From Propionispira raffinosivorans DSM 20765 (GTDB lineage: Bacteria > Bacillota > Negativicutes > Selenomonadales > Selenomonadaceae), in NCBI RefSeq assembly GCF_000381065.1, contig NZ_KB905839.1, forward strand, positions 186,001 through 250,000: DNA of 64,000 nt, written 5' to 3'. Numbering within the stretch: position 1 is the stretch's first letter; every line of letters starts with the position of its first letter. The notes beneath the pieces were generated by a model. It saw nothing but the letters and a program-made list of their open reading frames with translations, was not told the DNA's origin and did not search any database. Shown in pieces: positions 47,487 through 56,729 of the stretch. A program made the position numbers and the translations under genes.

Positions 47487-48431
47487 ATGGTTGAAGTACT
47501 TACGATTGGAGAACCCATGGGGCTATTGGTGGCAGATGAAATCAAGCCGCTGGAGCAGGTGGAGCATTTTACGCGTTATGTGTGTGGCGCGGAGGTGAAT
47601 TTTGCGGTGGGTATGGCAAGACTTGGACATAAAGTAGCCTATGTTAGCAAAATTGGGAACGATCCCTTTGGTAAACATATCAAGGATTTTCTAGTGGAAA
47701 ACAAGATTGATAATCGTTATGTAGGGTTTGATGATGAGCATATGACAGGGATGCAGCTTAAAGCAAAAGTGGCATCTGGAGATCCGGAAGTTGTTAATTT
47801 TCGCAAAAATACAGCTTTTGCGAATCTTAGTCTGGCTGATATTGAAGCCATTGACTGGAGTACAATTAAACATCTTCATGTAACCGGCATCCCACCAGCA
47901 TTATCTTTATCCTGCCGTCAAAGCATTTATGCTTTGGTTGAAGCTGCAAAAAAAGAGCAGGTTCGTATTTCATTTGATCCAAATCTACGTTTGGCGCTGT
48001 GGAAAGATAAGGCGGAAATGGTAGAGGTGATTAATTCTTTGGCGATACAGGCTGATATTGTTCTGCCTGGGGTCAGTGAAGGTAAAATTCTGACAGGGTC
48101 AGATGATCCGGAAACGATTGCCGATTTTTATCTAAAGCAGGGTGTGGAAGCAGCTATTATAAAAGTAGGTGTCCAAGGGGCTTTTGTTAAGACCAAAGCG
48201 GCAAAGTTTATGATGCCAGCTTTTAAAGTTGATCATGTGGTTGATACGGTCGGTGCTGGTGATGGCTTTGCTGTAGGTGTGGTGAGTGCTTTACTCGAAG
48301 GACAGAACTTACAAGAAGCAGTTAGACGTGGTTCGGCAATCGGTGCTCTGGCGGTCATGTCACCGGGAGATAATGAAGGGCTGCCAACTGTGGCTGGACT
48401 TGATAAATTCTTCCGTGAGCACAAAAACTAA
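47487..48431 (+). CDS. kdgK: 2-keto-3-deoxygluconate kinase (PfkB family)
   Basis: 314 residues. PfkB signatures: GAEVNFAVGMARLGHKVAYV near the N-terminus and DTVGAGDGFAVGVVSALLEG near the C-terminus (catalytic aspartate in GAGD). Phosphorylates 2-keto-3-deoxygluconate to KDPG, the substrate of Eda at 51357. TAAGGAGG precedes the ATG. First gene of the kdg operon. Confidence 0.92.
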   Translation: MVEVLTIGEPMGLLVADEIKPLEQVEHFTRYVCGAEVNFAVGMARLGHKVAYVSKIGNDPFGKHIKDFLVENKIDNRYVGFDDEHMTGMQLKAKVASGDPEVVNFRKNTAFANLSLADIEAIDWSTIKHLHVTGIPPALSLSCRQSIYALVEAAKKEQVRISFDPNLRLALWKDKAEMVEVINSLAIQADIVLPGVSEGKILTGSDDPETIADFYLKQGVEAAIIKVGVQGAFVKTKAAKFMMPAFKVDHVVDTVGAGDGFAVGVVSALLEGQNLQEAVRRGSAIGALAVMSPGDNEGLPTVAGLDKFFREHKN

Positions 48432-48491
48432 TTTTGTTATTTCAGACTATTTCATAAATAAAAATAATAAATACGTAGGGGGAAATTCAAA

Positions 48492-49322
48492 ATGGAAGTA
48501 AGATATTCAGTAAATCCTAAAGATGTTAAACGTTTTACAACAGATGAACTCAGAGATGAATTTTTGATTCAGGGGTTATTTCAAAGTGAAATTCAGATGG
48601 TTTACAGCCATGTAGATCGTATGATTCAAGGCAGTGTAGCACCAACTTCACCGCGTGAACTAAAAGTAAAAGCTGGTGAAAATATGGGCGTTTCATATTT
48701 TCTGGAAAGAAGAGAATTAGGTATTATCAATATTGGCGGCAGTGGCAAAGTAGATGTAGATGGCACCGTTTATGATTTAGTACGTACGGATGGCTTGTAT
48801 GTTGGTATGGGAGCGAAAAAAGTTATTTTCTCCAGTGATGATACTAAAAACCCGGCGAAATTCTATTTCAATAGTGCACCGGCTCATAAAACGTATCCAA
48901 CTGTCAAAATCGAACGCAGCTCAATCACACCACGTCATTTGGGCAGTATCGAAACATCAAATGAACGTAATCTTTATCAGTATATTATTCCAGGGCGCGT
49001 AGAAAGTTGTCAGCTTGTAATGGGAATGACAGCACTTGAACCAGGTAATATGTGGAACAGCATGCCTTGTCATACACATGAACGCCGTATGGAAGTGTAT
49101 ATGTATTTTGATTTACCGGAAACCGATGTAGTCATGCATTATATGGGACAGCCGCAAGAAACACGCCATGTGGTTATGCATAATGAAGAAGCAATTATTT
49201 CACCGAGCTGGTCCATTCATGCTGGCGTAGGAACCCATAATTATACATTTATCTGGGGTATGGTTGGTGAAAATCAGGAATTTGATGATATGGACAATAT
49301 TAAAATACCCGATTTACGATAA
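48492..49322 (+). CDS. kduI: 5-keto-4-deoxyuronate isomerase
   Basis: 276 residues, full length. Cupin-like metal site CHTHERRMEVYMYFDLPE; typical start MEVRYSVNPKDVKRFTTDEL. Converts 5-keto-4-deoxyuronate from pectin or glycosaminoglycan breakdown to 2,5-diketo-3-deoxygluconate, substrate of KduD. AGGGGG precedes the ATG. Confidence 0.95.
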   Translation: MEVRYSVNPKDVKRFTTDELRDEFLIQGLFQSEIQMVYSHVDRMIQGSVAPTSPRELKVKAGENMGVSYFLERRELGIINIGGSGKVDVDGTVYDLVRTDGLYVGMGAKKVIFSSDDTKNPAKFYFNSAPAHKTYPTVKIERSSITPRHLGSIETSNERNLYQYIIPGRVESCQLVMGMTALEPGNMWNSMPCHTHERRMEVYMYFDLPETDVVMHYMGQPQETRHVVMHNEEAIISPSWSIHAGVGTHNYTFIWGMVGENQEFDDMDNIKIPDLR

Positions 49323-49374
49323 AACCATTTTGTTTTATTTAGGCAGAGAGTAAATAGAAAAGGGGTCAGAGAAA

Positions 49375-50130
49375 ATGGGTATGTTTGATTTAACAGGCAA
49401 GGTTGCTATTGTTACAGGCGGGACAAAAGGTTTGGGACAAGGCATGGCATTGGGGCTTGCTCAGGCTGGTGCTGATATTGTCAGTGTTGCTACAAGTGAT
49501 TATACGGATACAGAAAATAAAGTCAAAGCATTGGGCCGCCAGTTTCATGGAATCAAAGCAAGTCTCGCTACGCTCAGTCCGGTTCAGGGAATTGTCGATG
49601 AAGCTGTTGAACGGTTTGGACATATTGATATTTTAGTAAACAATTCAGGTATTATTCGCCGCAATGATGCGATTGACTTTTCGGAAAAGGATTGGGATGA
49701 TGTGCTGAATATCAATTTGAAAACCTTGTTTTTTTTGTCACAGACGGTGGCCAAACAGTATATAAAACAAGGTAATGGCGGGAAAATCATCAATATTGCT
49801 TCGATGCTGTCATTCCAAGGGGGGATTCGGGTTCCATCCTACACATCTAGTAAAAGTGCTGTAATGGGTCTGACAAAACTTTTAGCCAATGAGTGGTCTA
49901 AACATGGCATCAACGTGAATGCGATTGCACCAGGGTATATGGCTACGGATAATACGACAGCATTGCGGGCGGATGCAAAACGTAATGCGGAAATTCTCGA
50001 TCGTATTCCAGCTGGCCGCTGGGGAACACCTTCTGATTTAGCTGGTCCGGTTGTTTTCTTAGCATCGGATGCAGCAAATTACGTGAGTGGGTATACGATT
50101 GCAGTCGATGGCGGCTGGCTGGCACGGTAA
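49375..50130 (+). CDS. kduD: 2-dehydro-3-deoxygluconate 5-dehydrogenase (SDR)
   Basis: 251 residues. SDR motifs TGGTKGLGQGMALGL, NNSGIIRRNDAIDFSEKDWD, catalytic serine in NIASMLSFQGGIRVPSY and YTSSKSAVMG, ending VDGGWLAR. Reduces 2,5-diketo-3-deoxygluconate to KDG with NADH. AAGGGG lies 9 nt before the ATG. Follows kduI after 52 nt. Confidence 0.94.
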   Translation: MGMFDLTGKVAIVTGGTKGLGQGMALGLAQAGADIVSVATSDYTDTENKVKALGRQFHGIKASLATLSPVQGIVDEAVERFGHIDILVNNSGIIRRNDAIDFSEKDWDDVLNINLKTLFFLSQTVAKQYIKQGNGGKIINIASMLSFQGGIRVPSYTSSKSAVMGLTKLLANEWSKHGINVNAIAPGYMATDNTTALRADAKRNAEILDRIPAGRWGTPSDLAGPVVFLASDAANYVSGYTIAVDGGWLAR

Positions 50131-50153
50131 GGTTAACGTAAAGTAAAGTTTGG

Positions 50154-50180
50154 CACTGACTGGGAAAACCAGTCAGTGTA
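50154..50180 (+). other. Hairpin between kduD and kdgT
   Basis: CACTGACTGG pairs with CCAGTCAGTG, 5-nt loop, followed by TAATTT. Either a weak terminator giving lower kdgT expression, or an mRNA stabiliser. Confidence 0.5.
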
Positions 50181-50291
50181 ATTTAAAAAAAATTTTTGCC
50201 AATGGTGACATATTGTCTAAAATGAGCTGTGATTTGAAATTATAACATTCTTAATTGTTGGAAAATTATAATAATTAAAGGGGCGATTCCA

Positions 50292-51293
50292 TTGAAAATT
50301 AAACAAACCGTAGAGCGCATTCCTGGCGGATTGATGTTAGTTCCATTATTTCTGGGAGCTTTATGTCATACATTTACACCGGAAGCCGGTAAGTATTTTG
50401 GTTCTTTTACGAATGGGTTAATTACGGGAACCGTGCCAATTCTTTCTGTATGGTTTTTTTGTATGGGGGCTGGTATCGATATCAAATCGACCGGAGTAGT
50501 TTTACGTAAATCGGGAACGATTGTTTTGACGAAAATATTGGTTGCCTGGCTTGTGGGTATGATTTGTGTCAGCTTGATGCCTGAAGGTATGATTCAGACG
50601 GGATTTTTTGCGGGGCTCTCCACGCTCGCGATTGTTACTTCGATGGATATGACGAATGGCGGCCTGTATGCTTCCATTATGCAACAGTATGGGACAAAAG
50701 AAGAAGCTGGTGCATTTGTATTGACTTCCATTGAATCGGGTCCTTTGGTGACTATGATGATTTTAGGAAGTACAGGAGCGGCATATTTTGAACCACGCTT
50801 ATTTGTGGGTGCAGTTTTGCCTTTTGTTATTGGCTTTGCTTTAGGTAATCTGGATAAAGAACTACGTGTATTTTTTGGCAGTGCATCGATGACGATGATT
50901 CCTTTCTTTGGCTTTGCCTTAGGAAATACAATTAATTTGGCAGTACTTGGGCAGACCGGATTGCTCGGGATTTGTTTGGGAATTGGTGTTATAATTGTAA
51001 CAGGTATTCCTTTGATACTTGCAGATAAATACATTGGCGGCGGGCATGGCGGTGCGGGACTGGCGGCCTCAAGTACGGCTGGGGCAGCTGTTACGAATCC
51101 AGTTATTATTGCACAAATGGTTCCGGCGTTTGAACCGATTGTAGCCGCGGCAACTGCACTTGTGGCAACGGCGGTTATTATTACTTCGATCATAGTACCA
51201 ATTATTACAGCCTATTGGTGTAACCACTTTAATGGAAAATCGAAAAATCGGCAAGACAAGGTGATGCCGGGGATGAAACAGGCTCATGGTTGA
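50292..51293 (+). CDS. kdgT: 2-keto-3-deoxygluconate permease
   Basis: 333 residues starting with TTG (AAAGGGG 9 nt upstream). About 10 membrane segments; [20 protein letters not shown] start and [16 protein letters not shown] loops (here [20 protein letters not shown]) are family hallmarks, as is [20 protein letters not shown]. Imports KDG by proton symport in the inner membrane. Ends with a charged tail. Confidence 0.93.
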   Translation: MKIKQTVERIPGGLMLVPLFLGALCHTFTPEAGKYFGSFTNGLITGTVPILSVWFFCMGAGIDIKSTGVVLRKSGTIVLTKILVAWLVGMICVSLMPEGMIQTGFFAGLSTLAIVTSMDMTNGGLYASIMQQYGTKEEAGAFVLTSIESGPLVTMMILGSTGAAYFEPRLFVGAVLPFVIGFALGNLDKELRVFFGSASMTMIPFFGFALGNTINLAVLGQTGLLGICLGIGVIIVTGIPLILADKYIGGGHGGAGLAASSTAGAAVTNPVIIAQMVPAFEPIVAAATALVATAVIITSIIVPIITAYWCNHFNGKSKNRQDKVMPGMKQAHG

Positions 51294-51356
51294 TTTTAGC
51301 TAAGTTTGAGCTAAGTAGTTTTCGTTTGGTATCAATACAAATTGGGAGGTTTTTTT

Positions 51357-52001
51357 ATGGAAAAAGAAAAAATTATTGCAAAAATCAAAGAATTAGGTGT
51401 TGTAGCGGTTATTCGCGGCAAGGATGCAGAAGATGGCATTAAAATTTCAGAGGCTTGTATCAAAGGCGGTGTGACAGCGATTGAAGTTGCTTTTACAACT
51501 CCTGGAGCGCAGGAAACCATCAAGGTGCTGGCGGATAAATATAAAGATAATCCAGAAGTTGTTATCGGTGCTGGTACAGTTCTGGATCCTGAAACGGCAA
51601 GGATTGCTATGCTGAACGGGGCTGAATTTATTGTTTCACCATCCATTAATTTAGAAACGATTCGTCTTTGTAACCGATATCGTGTAGCCTGTATGCCGGG
51701 GACGACTACGTTAGATGGCGTGGTTATGGCTTTGGAAGCTGGTGCGGATATTATTAAGATTTTCCCAGGTGAGATTGTCGGACTCAAGATGATTAAAGCG
51801 ATTAAAGGGCCGCTTCCACAGGCACAGTTAATGCCAACAGGTGGTGTTACAGTTGAGAATGTTGCCGAGTGGCTTCATGCAGGCTGTGTGGCAGTTGGTG
51901 CCGGCGGCAGCCTGACTGGTGCTGCGAAAACTGGTGATTTTGCTAAAATAACAGCAACGGCCATTGAGTTTGTTAATGCAGTGAAAGCTGCAAGACAATA
52001 A
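51357..52001 (+). CDS. eda: KDPG/KHG aldolase
   Basis: 214 residues from the ATG at 51357 (GGGAGG 6 nt upstream). VVAVIRGKDAEDGIKISEAC start, catalytic glutamate in AIEVAFTTPGAQ, Schiff-base lysine in ADIIKIFPGEIVGLK, MPTGGVTVENVAEWLHAG. Splits KDPG to pyruvate and glyceraldehyde-3-phosphate, ending the kdg pathway. Confidence 0.95.
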   Translation: MEKEKIIAKIKELGVVAVIRGKDAEDGIKISEACIKGGVTAIEVAFTTPGAQETIKVLADKYKDNPEVVIGAGTVLDPETARIAMLNGAEFIVSPSINLETIRLCNRYRVACMPGTTTLDGVVMALEAGADIIKIFPGEIVGLKMIKAIKGPLPQAQLMPTGGVTVENVAEWLHAGCVAVGAGGSLTGAAKTGDFAKITATAIEFVNAVKAARQ

Positions 52002-52020
52002 ATCATTTACCCTCTTTTTT

Positions 52021-52083
52021 AGAGAAAGCATTATTAAATGTTGCGTTTGAGCAATTCATTTAGTCGTGCTTTCTCTTTTTTTC
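52021..52083 (+). terminator. Terminator of the kdg operon
   Basis: AGAGAAAGCA (52021-52030) pairs with TGCTTTCTCT (52067-52076) over a 36-nt loop, then T-run. Confidence 0.8.
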
Positions 52084-52181
52084 CTTTTCATAAAAAAGGA
52101 AAAATCGCTTTATATAACGAATAAGTTTATGAGATAGTAAGAAGTGTAATATTTTAAAATATGAAAAATGGAGTGATTTAT

Positions 52182-53537
52182 ATGGAATTAAAACGGGATG
52201 CATTTAAAGCCTATGACATTCGGGGGAAATATCCAGAAGAAGTCAATGAGGAACTGGCGTATCGTATCGGACGTTCTTTTGTTGAATTGTTCAAAGCTAA
52301 AAAAGTCGCGGTCGGTCATGATATTCGTCTTTCCGGTCCAAGCGTGCAAGCTGCTTTGGTACGTGGTTTAACGGAAATGGGCTGCGATGTAGTGGATATC
52401 GGTCAGTGTGGTACGGAAATGATTTATTTTGCTACAGCTTATTTGAAAATTGATGGCGGCATTATGATTACAGCCAGTCATAATCCGAAAGAATATAATG
52501 GCATGAAACTTGTTCGTGAACAGTCAAAACCAATCAGCAGTGATACAGGGCTTAAAGATATTGAAGAACGCGCGATCACAGGTGTGTTTGAGCCAGTGAT
52601 CGGTGTTACTGCCGGAACTGTTGAAGCGGTTGATATCATGCCGGAATACATCAAACATTTGCTTACATATGTTGATATCAGTGCGTTGAAACCGCTCAAA
52701 ATTGTGGCAAATACTGGCAATGGTGCGGCAGGACCGATTATTAATGAACTGGAAAAACATTTACCGTTTCAATTTATTAAAGTGTTTAATGAACCGGATG
52801 GCAATTTCCCGAATGGTGTACCAAATCCAATTCTCGAAGAAAATCGCGAAGCAACGGCTAAGGTGATTCGTGAAACGAAAGCGGATATTGGTATTGCCTG
52901 GGATGGTGATTTTGATCGCTGTTTTATGTTTGATGAAAACGGTGAATTTATCGAAGGGTATTATATGGTTGGATTCCTTGCCAAAGCTTTCTTAAGCAAA
53001 TTGCCTGGATCGAAGATTATTTATGATCCACGCCTTACTTGGAACACCATTGAACTTGTCGAAGCCGATGGCGGTACACCGGTAATGTGTAAGAGCGGTC
53101 ATGCTTTTATTAAGGAACGGATGCGTAAAGAAGGCGCTGTTTATGGTGGTGAAATGTCAGCCCATCATTATTTCAAAGATTTTTCCTATTGTGACAGTGG
53201 TATGATTCCTTGGCTTTTGGTATTGGAACTGATTTCGCGAGCTGGCAAACCATTCTCGCATTTGATGTCAGAACGCATGAATCGTTATCCGATCAGTGGG
53301 GAAATTAACAGCAAGGTCGTTGATGCCAAAGCTGTTATTGCTAAAATCGAAGCACAATATGGTCCAAGTGGTACGGTTACAAAAGTCGATGGACTCAGTA
53401 TTGAATATCCACAGTGGAGATTCAATCTTCGCATGTCGAATACAGAACCGGTTATTCGTTTGAATGTTGAAACACGGGAAGATGCAGCATTATTAAAAGA
53501 AAAAACCGATGAATTATTAGCAATTATTCGCGGCTGA
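52182..53537 (+). CDS. Phosphomannomutase/phosphoglucomutase
   Basis: 451 residues from the ATG at 52182 (GGAG 8 nt upstream). Phosphohexomutase motifs: phosphoserine in TASHNPKEYNGMK, metal-binding DGDFDRCFMFDENG, sugar loop GGEMSAHHYFKDF, phosphate loop RMSNTEPVIRLNVE. Converts mannose-6-P to mannose-1-P (for ManC at 8.1 kb) and probably glucose-6-P to glucose-1-P (for GalU next door). First of a sugar-nucleotide trio. Confidence 0.93.
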   Translation: MELKRDAFKAYDIRGKYPEEVNEELAYRIGRSFVELFKAKKVAVGHDIRLSGPSVQAALVRGLTEMGCDVVDIGQCGTEMIYFATAYLKIDGGIMITASHNPKEYNGMKLVREQSKPISSDTGLKDIEERAITGVFEPVIGVTAGTVEAVDIMPEYIKHLLTYVDISALKPLKIVANTGNGAAGPIINELEKHLPFQFIKVFNEPDGNFPNGVPNPILEENREATAKVIRETKADIGIAWDGDFDRCFMFDENGEFIEGYYMVGFLAKAFLSKLPGSKIIYDPRLTWNTIELVEADGGTPVMCKSGHAFIKERMRKEGAVYGGEMSAHHYFKDFSYCDSGMIPWLLVLELISRAGKPFSHLMSERMNRYPISGEINSKVVDAKAVIAKIEAQYGPSGTVTKVDGLSIEYPQWRFNLRMSNTEPVIRLNVETREDAALLKEKTDELLAIIRG

Positions 53538-53567
53538 ATGAATTCATTATAGATAGGATGAAACTTT

Positions 53568-54479
53568 ATGCAGAAAATTCGCAAGGCCATTATTCCGGCA
53601 GCGGGACTGGGAACGCGGTTTTTACCAGCGACAAAAGCTCAGCCAAAAGAAATGCTGCCGATTGTTGATAAACCAGCAATTCAATTTATTGTTGAAGAAG
53701 CAATTGCTTCTGGAATTGAAGAAATTCTCATCATTACCGGACGTAATAAACGGTCCATTGAAGATCATTTTGATCGCTCAATTGAACTCGAAATGCAGTT
53801 AAAAGAGCAGGGAAAATATGAATTACTGGGTACGATTGAAGAAATATCCAATATTACCATTCATTTTATTCGGCAAAAAGAAGCAAAAGGGCTGGGACAC
53901 GCGGTTCTTTGTGCCAAACAGTTCGTGGGCAATGAACCTTTTGCTGTTATGCTGGGGGATGATATTGTCGATGCAAAAGTTCCTTGTTTGGCGCAGCTTA
54001 TCGATGTTTATGATGATTTGGGCGGCAGCGTGCTTGGCGTACAGCGTGTACCTAAATCACAGGTGCCGAATTATGGAATCATTGACCCGACTCCTATTAA
54101 ACAAAATGTTTGGCAGGCACTTAAATTAATTGAAAAACCATCAATCGAAGAAGCACCATCTGATTTAGCTGTTTTAGGCCGCTATATTTTGACACCGGAA
54201 ATTTTTGAAATTCTGGAACATACAAAACCAGGTCGTGGTGGTGAAATACAATTGACAGATGCGATCGGAGAATTGGCAAAAATTCAGCGTGTGTATGCGT
54301 ATAATTTTTATGGACGGCGTTATGATATTGGAGATAAGGAAGGTTTTCTCGAAGCAACGGTTGAATATGCATTGAAAAGACCGGAACTTAGGGATCGTTT
54401 TTTGGCTTATATGGTTAAGACGGTCGGACCACTTCTGGAAAAACATTCCGAACTGGCCGATGAAGACCATAAGGAATAA
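53568..54479 (+). CDS. galU: UTP-glucose-1-phosphate uridylyltransferase
   Basis: 303 residues. Nucleotide loop [48 protein letters not shown] metal site, [10 protein letters not shown]. Makes UDP-glucose, precursor for the GalE-like enzyme at 39.7 kb and dTDP/UDP sugars. 30 nt after the mutase. Confidence 0.95.
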   Translation: MQKIRKAIIPAAGLGTRFLPATKAQPKEMLPIVDKPAIQFIVEEAIASGIEEILIITGRNKRSIEDHFDRSIELEMQLKEQGKYELLGTIEEISNITIHFIRQKEAKGLGHAVLCAKQFVGNEPFAVMLGDDIVDAKVPCLAQLIDVYDDLGGSVLGVQRVPKSQVPNYGIIDPTPIKQNVWQALKLIEKPSIEEAPSDLAVLGRYILTPEIFEILEHTKPGRGGEIQLTDAIGELAKIQRVYAYNFYGRRYDIGDKEGFLEATVEYALKRPELRDRFLAYMVKTVGPLLEKHSELADEDHKE

Positions 54480-54587
54480 TCTTCAATCGGACTTAACAGT
54501 CAAACGTCTGCGTGCTATAATATTTTATATCACCGATTGTTTGCGGTGTTGCGTGTTTCATAAATTTTAAAAATGAAGGTGTAATAA

Positions 54588-56042
54588 ATGAGTTTAGAAT
54601 TAAAATCTGGATTTTCATTTGATTATGAAAATTTATTTGGTGAAGGTAAAGTAACCGCAGCAGATCTGAAGGATTTTGAAGCAGATTTGAAAAAGGCACA
54701 TGAAGCAATGAAAGTGATGCGTAAAACTGGTTTTGTTGCTGGTCATCTTTCGAAAGACGGGGAACCGGAGAAGGTTTTATTTAGTGAACTTCCTTATATT
54801 GAAGAGGGTCATTTGAATTCACCAAAATCAATCGCTCGCTTAAGTAAGCTAACTGCATCCGTACAAAATCGCGTGGATGCGGTTGTGTCGCTTGGTATAG
54901 GCGGTTCATTCCTCGGCAATAAAGTTTTGTTTGATGTTCATTGCGGTGAGTTTTGGAACAGTAAATCAAAAGCAGAACGTGACGGATTCCCAAGAGTTTA
55001 TTTTAGTGGCAATAATATTGATCCAAGAAGGACTACCGATTTGATCGAACATATTAATGCTTCGGCTAAAGTGGCGAGCTGCCATGGCGAAAAACGTCCA
55101 TACCATGTTATGCTGCTTTTGATTTCAAAGTCTGGCGGTACGCTTGATACGATGTCTAATTTCATGGTTATTTATGAAGCCCTGAAAAAAAATCCTGAAG
55201 TTGAAGTTGAAGTAATTGCTGTAACAGATCCGAATGAAAAACAGCCAACACTTTTAAAGAAATTGGCCACGGAACAAAAATGGCCTACGTATAGTGTTCC
55301 TGATGGTGTTGGGGGAAGATTCACTGTTTTTTGTGAAGTTGGTCTCACTTTGGCGGCTTGCATTGGTTTTGATATTGAAGCATTTCTTGCTGGTGCAAAA
55401 GCAATGGACCAGGTTTGTCAAAATGATGATATCTGGCAGAATCCAGCAATGCTTAATGCAGCACTTAAATTTATTGCATCAGAAAAACATGGTCGTGATA
55501 TTGAAGTTATGATGCCATATGGTGATTATCTGAAATCTGTTTCAGAATGGTATATTCAACTGCTAGCTGAATCGCTTGGTAAACAGTTTGATAAACAGGG
55601 CAATGAAGTTTGTTATGGGAGAACGCCAGTTGTTGCGGTGGGAACAACGGATATGCATGCACAAACACAGCAGCATCAAGAAGGCAAACTCAATAAAATC
55701 GTTCAATTTATTCGTATCCAAAAATGGGATGTTGATCCTGTTATCCCGGATGCTTTTCCATCCGCACCTAAATTATCCGATATTTCGGGCGTTACGATGA
55801 GTCAAGCCTTAGATGTAGCGTTGCAGTCTAATGCAGATGCTTTGGCGTCGAATCAGCGTTTTAGTGCCGTATTTAATTTACCAGAACTCACGCCATATCA
55901 TTTGGGTGAACTGCTTTATATGCTGGCAATGTCCATTGCGTATGAAGGCGAACTTGCCAATGTTGATGCATTTAATCAGCCGGGGGTTGAAGGGTATAAA
56001 CGGATTATGGGACCTAAACTGCAAGCTCTTAAAAATAAATAA
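54588..56042 (+). CDS. pgi: Glucose-6-phosphate isomerase
   Basis: 484 residues, between the short Firmicute and the long proteobacterial forms. GIGGSFLGNKVLFD, LISKSGGTLDTMSNF (phosphate-binding serines), GVGGRFTVFCEVGLTLAACI and GTTDMHAQTQQHQEGKLNKI (catalytic residues). Interconverts glucose-6-P and fructose-6-P. GAAGGTG precedes the ATG. Ends with its own terminator. Confidence 0.95.
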   Translation: MSLELKSGFSFDYENLFGEGKVTAADLKDFEADLKKAHEAMKVMRKTGFVAGHLSKDGEPEKVLFSELPYIEEGHLNSPKSIARLSKLTASVQNRVDAVVSLGIGGSFLGNKVLFDVHCGEFWNSKSKAERDGFPRVYFSGNNIDPRRTTDLIEHINASAKVASCHGEKRPYHVMLLLISKSGGTLDTMSNFMVIYEALKKNPEVEVEVIAVTDPNEKQPTLLKKLATEQKWPTYSVPDGVGGRFTVFCEVGLTLAACIGFDIEAFLAGAKAMDQVCQNDDIWQNPAMLNAALKFIASEKHGRDIEVMMPYGDYLKSVSEWYIQLLAESLGKQFDKQGNEVCYGRTPVVAVGTTDMHAQTQQHQEGKLNKIVQFIRIQKWDVDPVIPDAFPSAPKLSDISGVTMSQALDVALQSNADALASNQRFSAVFNLPELTPYHLGELLYMLAMSIAYEGELANVDAFNQPGVEGYKRIMGPKLQALKNK

Positions 56043-56052
56043 AATATATACT

Positions 56053-56085
56053 TTAAATCCTGTCGGAATTCGACAGGATTTTTTT
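56053..56085 (+). terminator. Terminator after pgi
   Basis: AAATCCTGTCG pairs with CGACAGGATTT over a 5-nt loop, then seven or more T. Confidence 0.9.
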
Positions 56086-56147
56086 TATTTAAGGAGAAGA
56101 GTATACTTAATCATTTTTATGAGAATCTGAAAAAAGGTGGACTGTAT

Positions 56148-56696
56148 ATGAAGATAGAATTGAAAAAATTTTTCGGTATCCGTAAAAATCAAGGCTGCCT
56201 GCTCGTTTTATTGCTTGTGCTTTTATATGCAGGCTGGGGAAATACAGACGAGACGATAGCAAATAGTACATATAACGGATCAAAAGATAGCGAACATAGT
56301 CAGGTTCAAAAGAATCTGGTGCAGGCCGTGCAGGGCAGTGAAGAAAAAATGCAGGGGCGCGATCCCTTTACTTTAGCAGAAAAAGACAGAAAAATGGAAT
56401 TGGTTGACAATGTAGCAAAAATTTCTAATCTAGGTAAATCTACGGTAAACGTTATGGAGCAGCTGCCGGGTATAAAAAAGATTATAGAAAAGAAAAAGGT
56501 AATGGCAGATAAGCTTGTCTTAAAAGGGATTTTAGCTGGATCTGAGCAAAAAATTGCTTTAATTGAATCAGGTAAAGAAAGCTTTTCCTGCCAAATTGGT
56601 ACAATCATTAAAAATTATGAAGTTTTGGCAATTACGGATACAGCTGTAAGACTTAAAGGGCTTGATGGAGAGCAGCTGCTGCAGCTTGAACAATAA
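56148..56696 (+). CDS. PilP/GspC-like protein
   Basis: 182 residues. One N-terminal membrane helix (CLLVLLLVLLYAGWG), a linker, a RDPFTLAEKDRKME motif (the DPF of PilP-type proteins), and a C-terminal beta domain (ADKLVLKGILAGSEQKIALI, EVLAITDTAVRLKG) of the GspC HR/PilP type that docks on the secretin. It is 33 nt before the secretin gene, which supports this. The family match is by pattern and position. Confidence 0.7.
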   Translation: MKIELKKFFGIRKNQGCLLVLLLVLLYAGWGNTDETIANSTYNGSKDSEHSQVQKNLVQAVQGSEEKMQGRDPFTLAEKDRKMELVDNVAKISNLGKSTVNVMEQLPGIKKIIEKKKVMADKLVLKGILAGSEQKIALIESGKESFSCQIGTIIKNYEVLAITDTAVRLKGLDGEQLLQLEQ

Positions 56697-56729
56697 AAAT
56701 TATCCCCAAAAAGAGAAACAGGAGATGAC

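Noticed and set aside
50594..51193. Minus-strand ORF of 199 codons opposite kdgT
   Set aside because: Antisense shadow of kdgT with no ribosome site and biased A/P/I composition.
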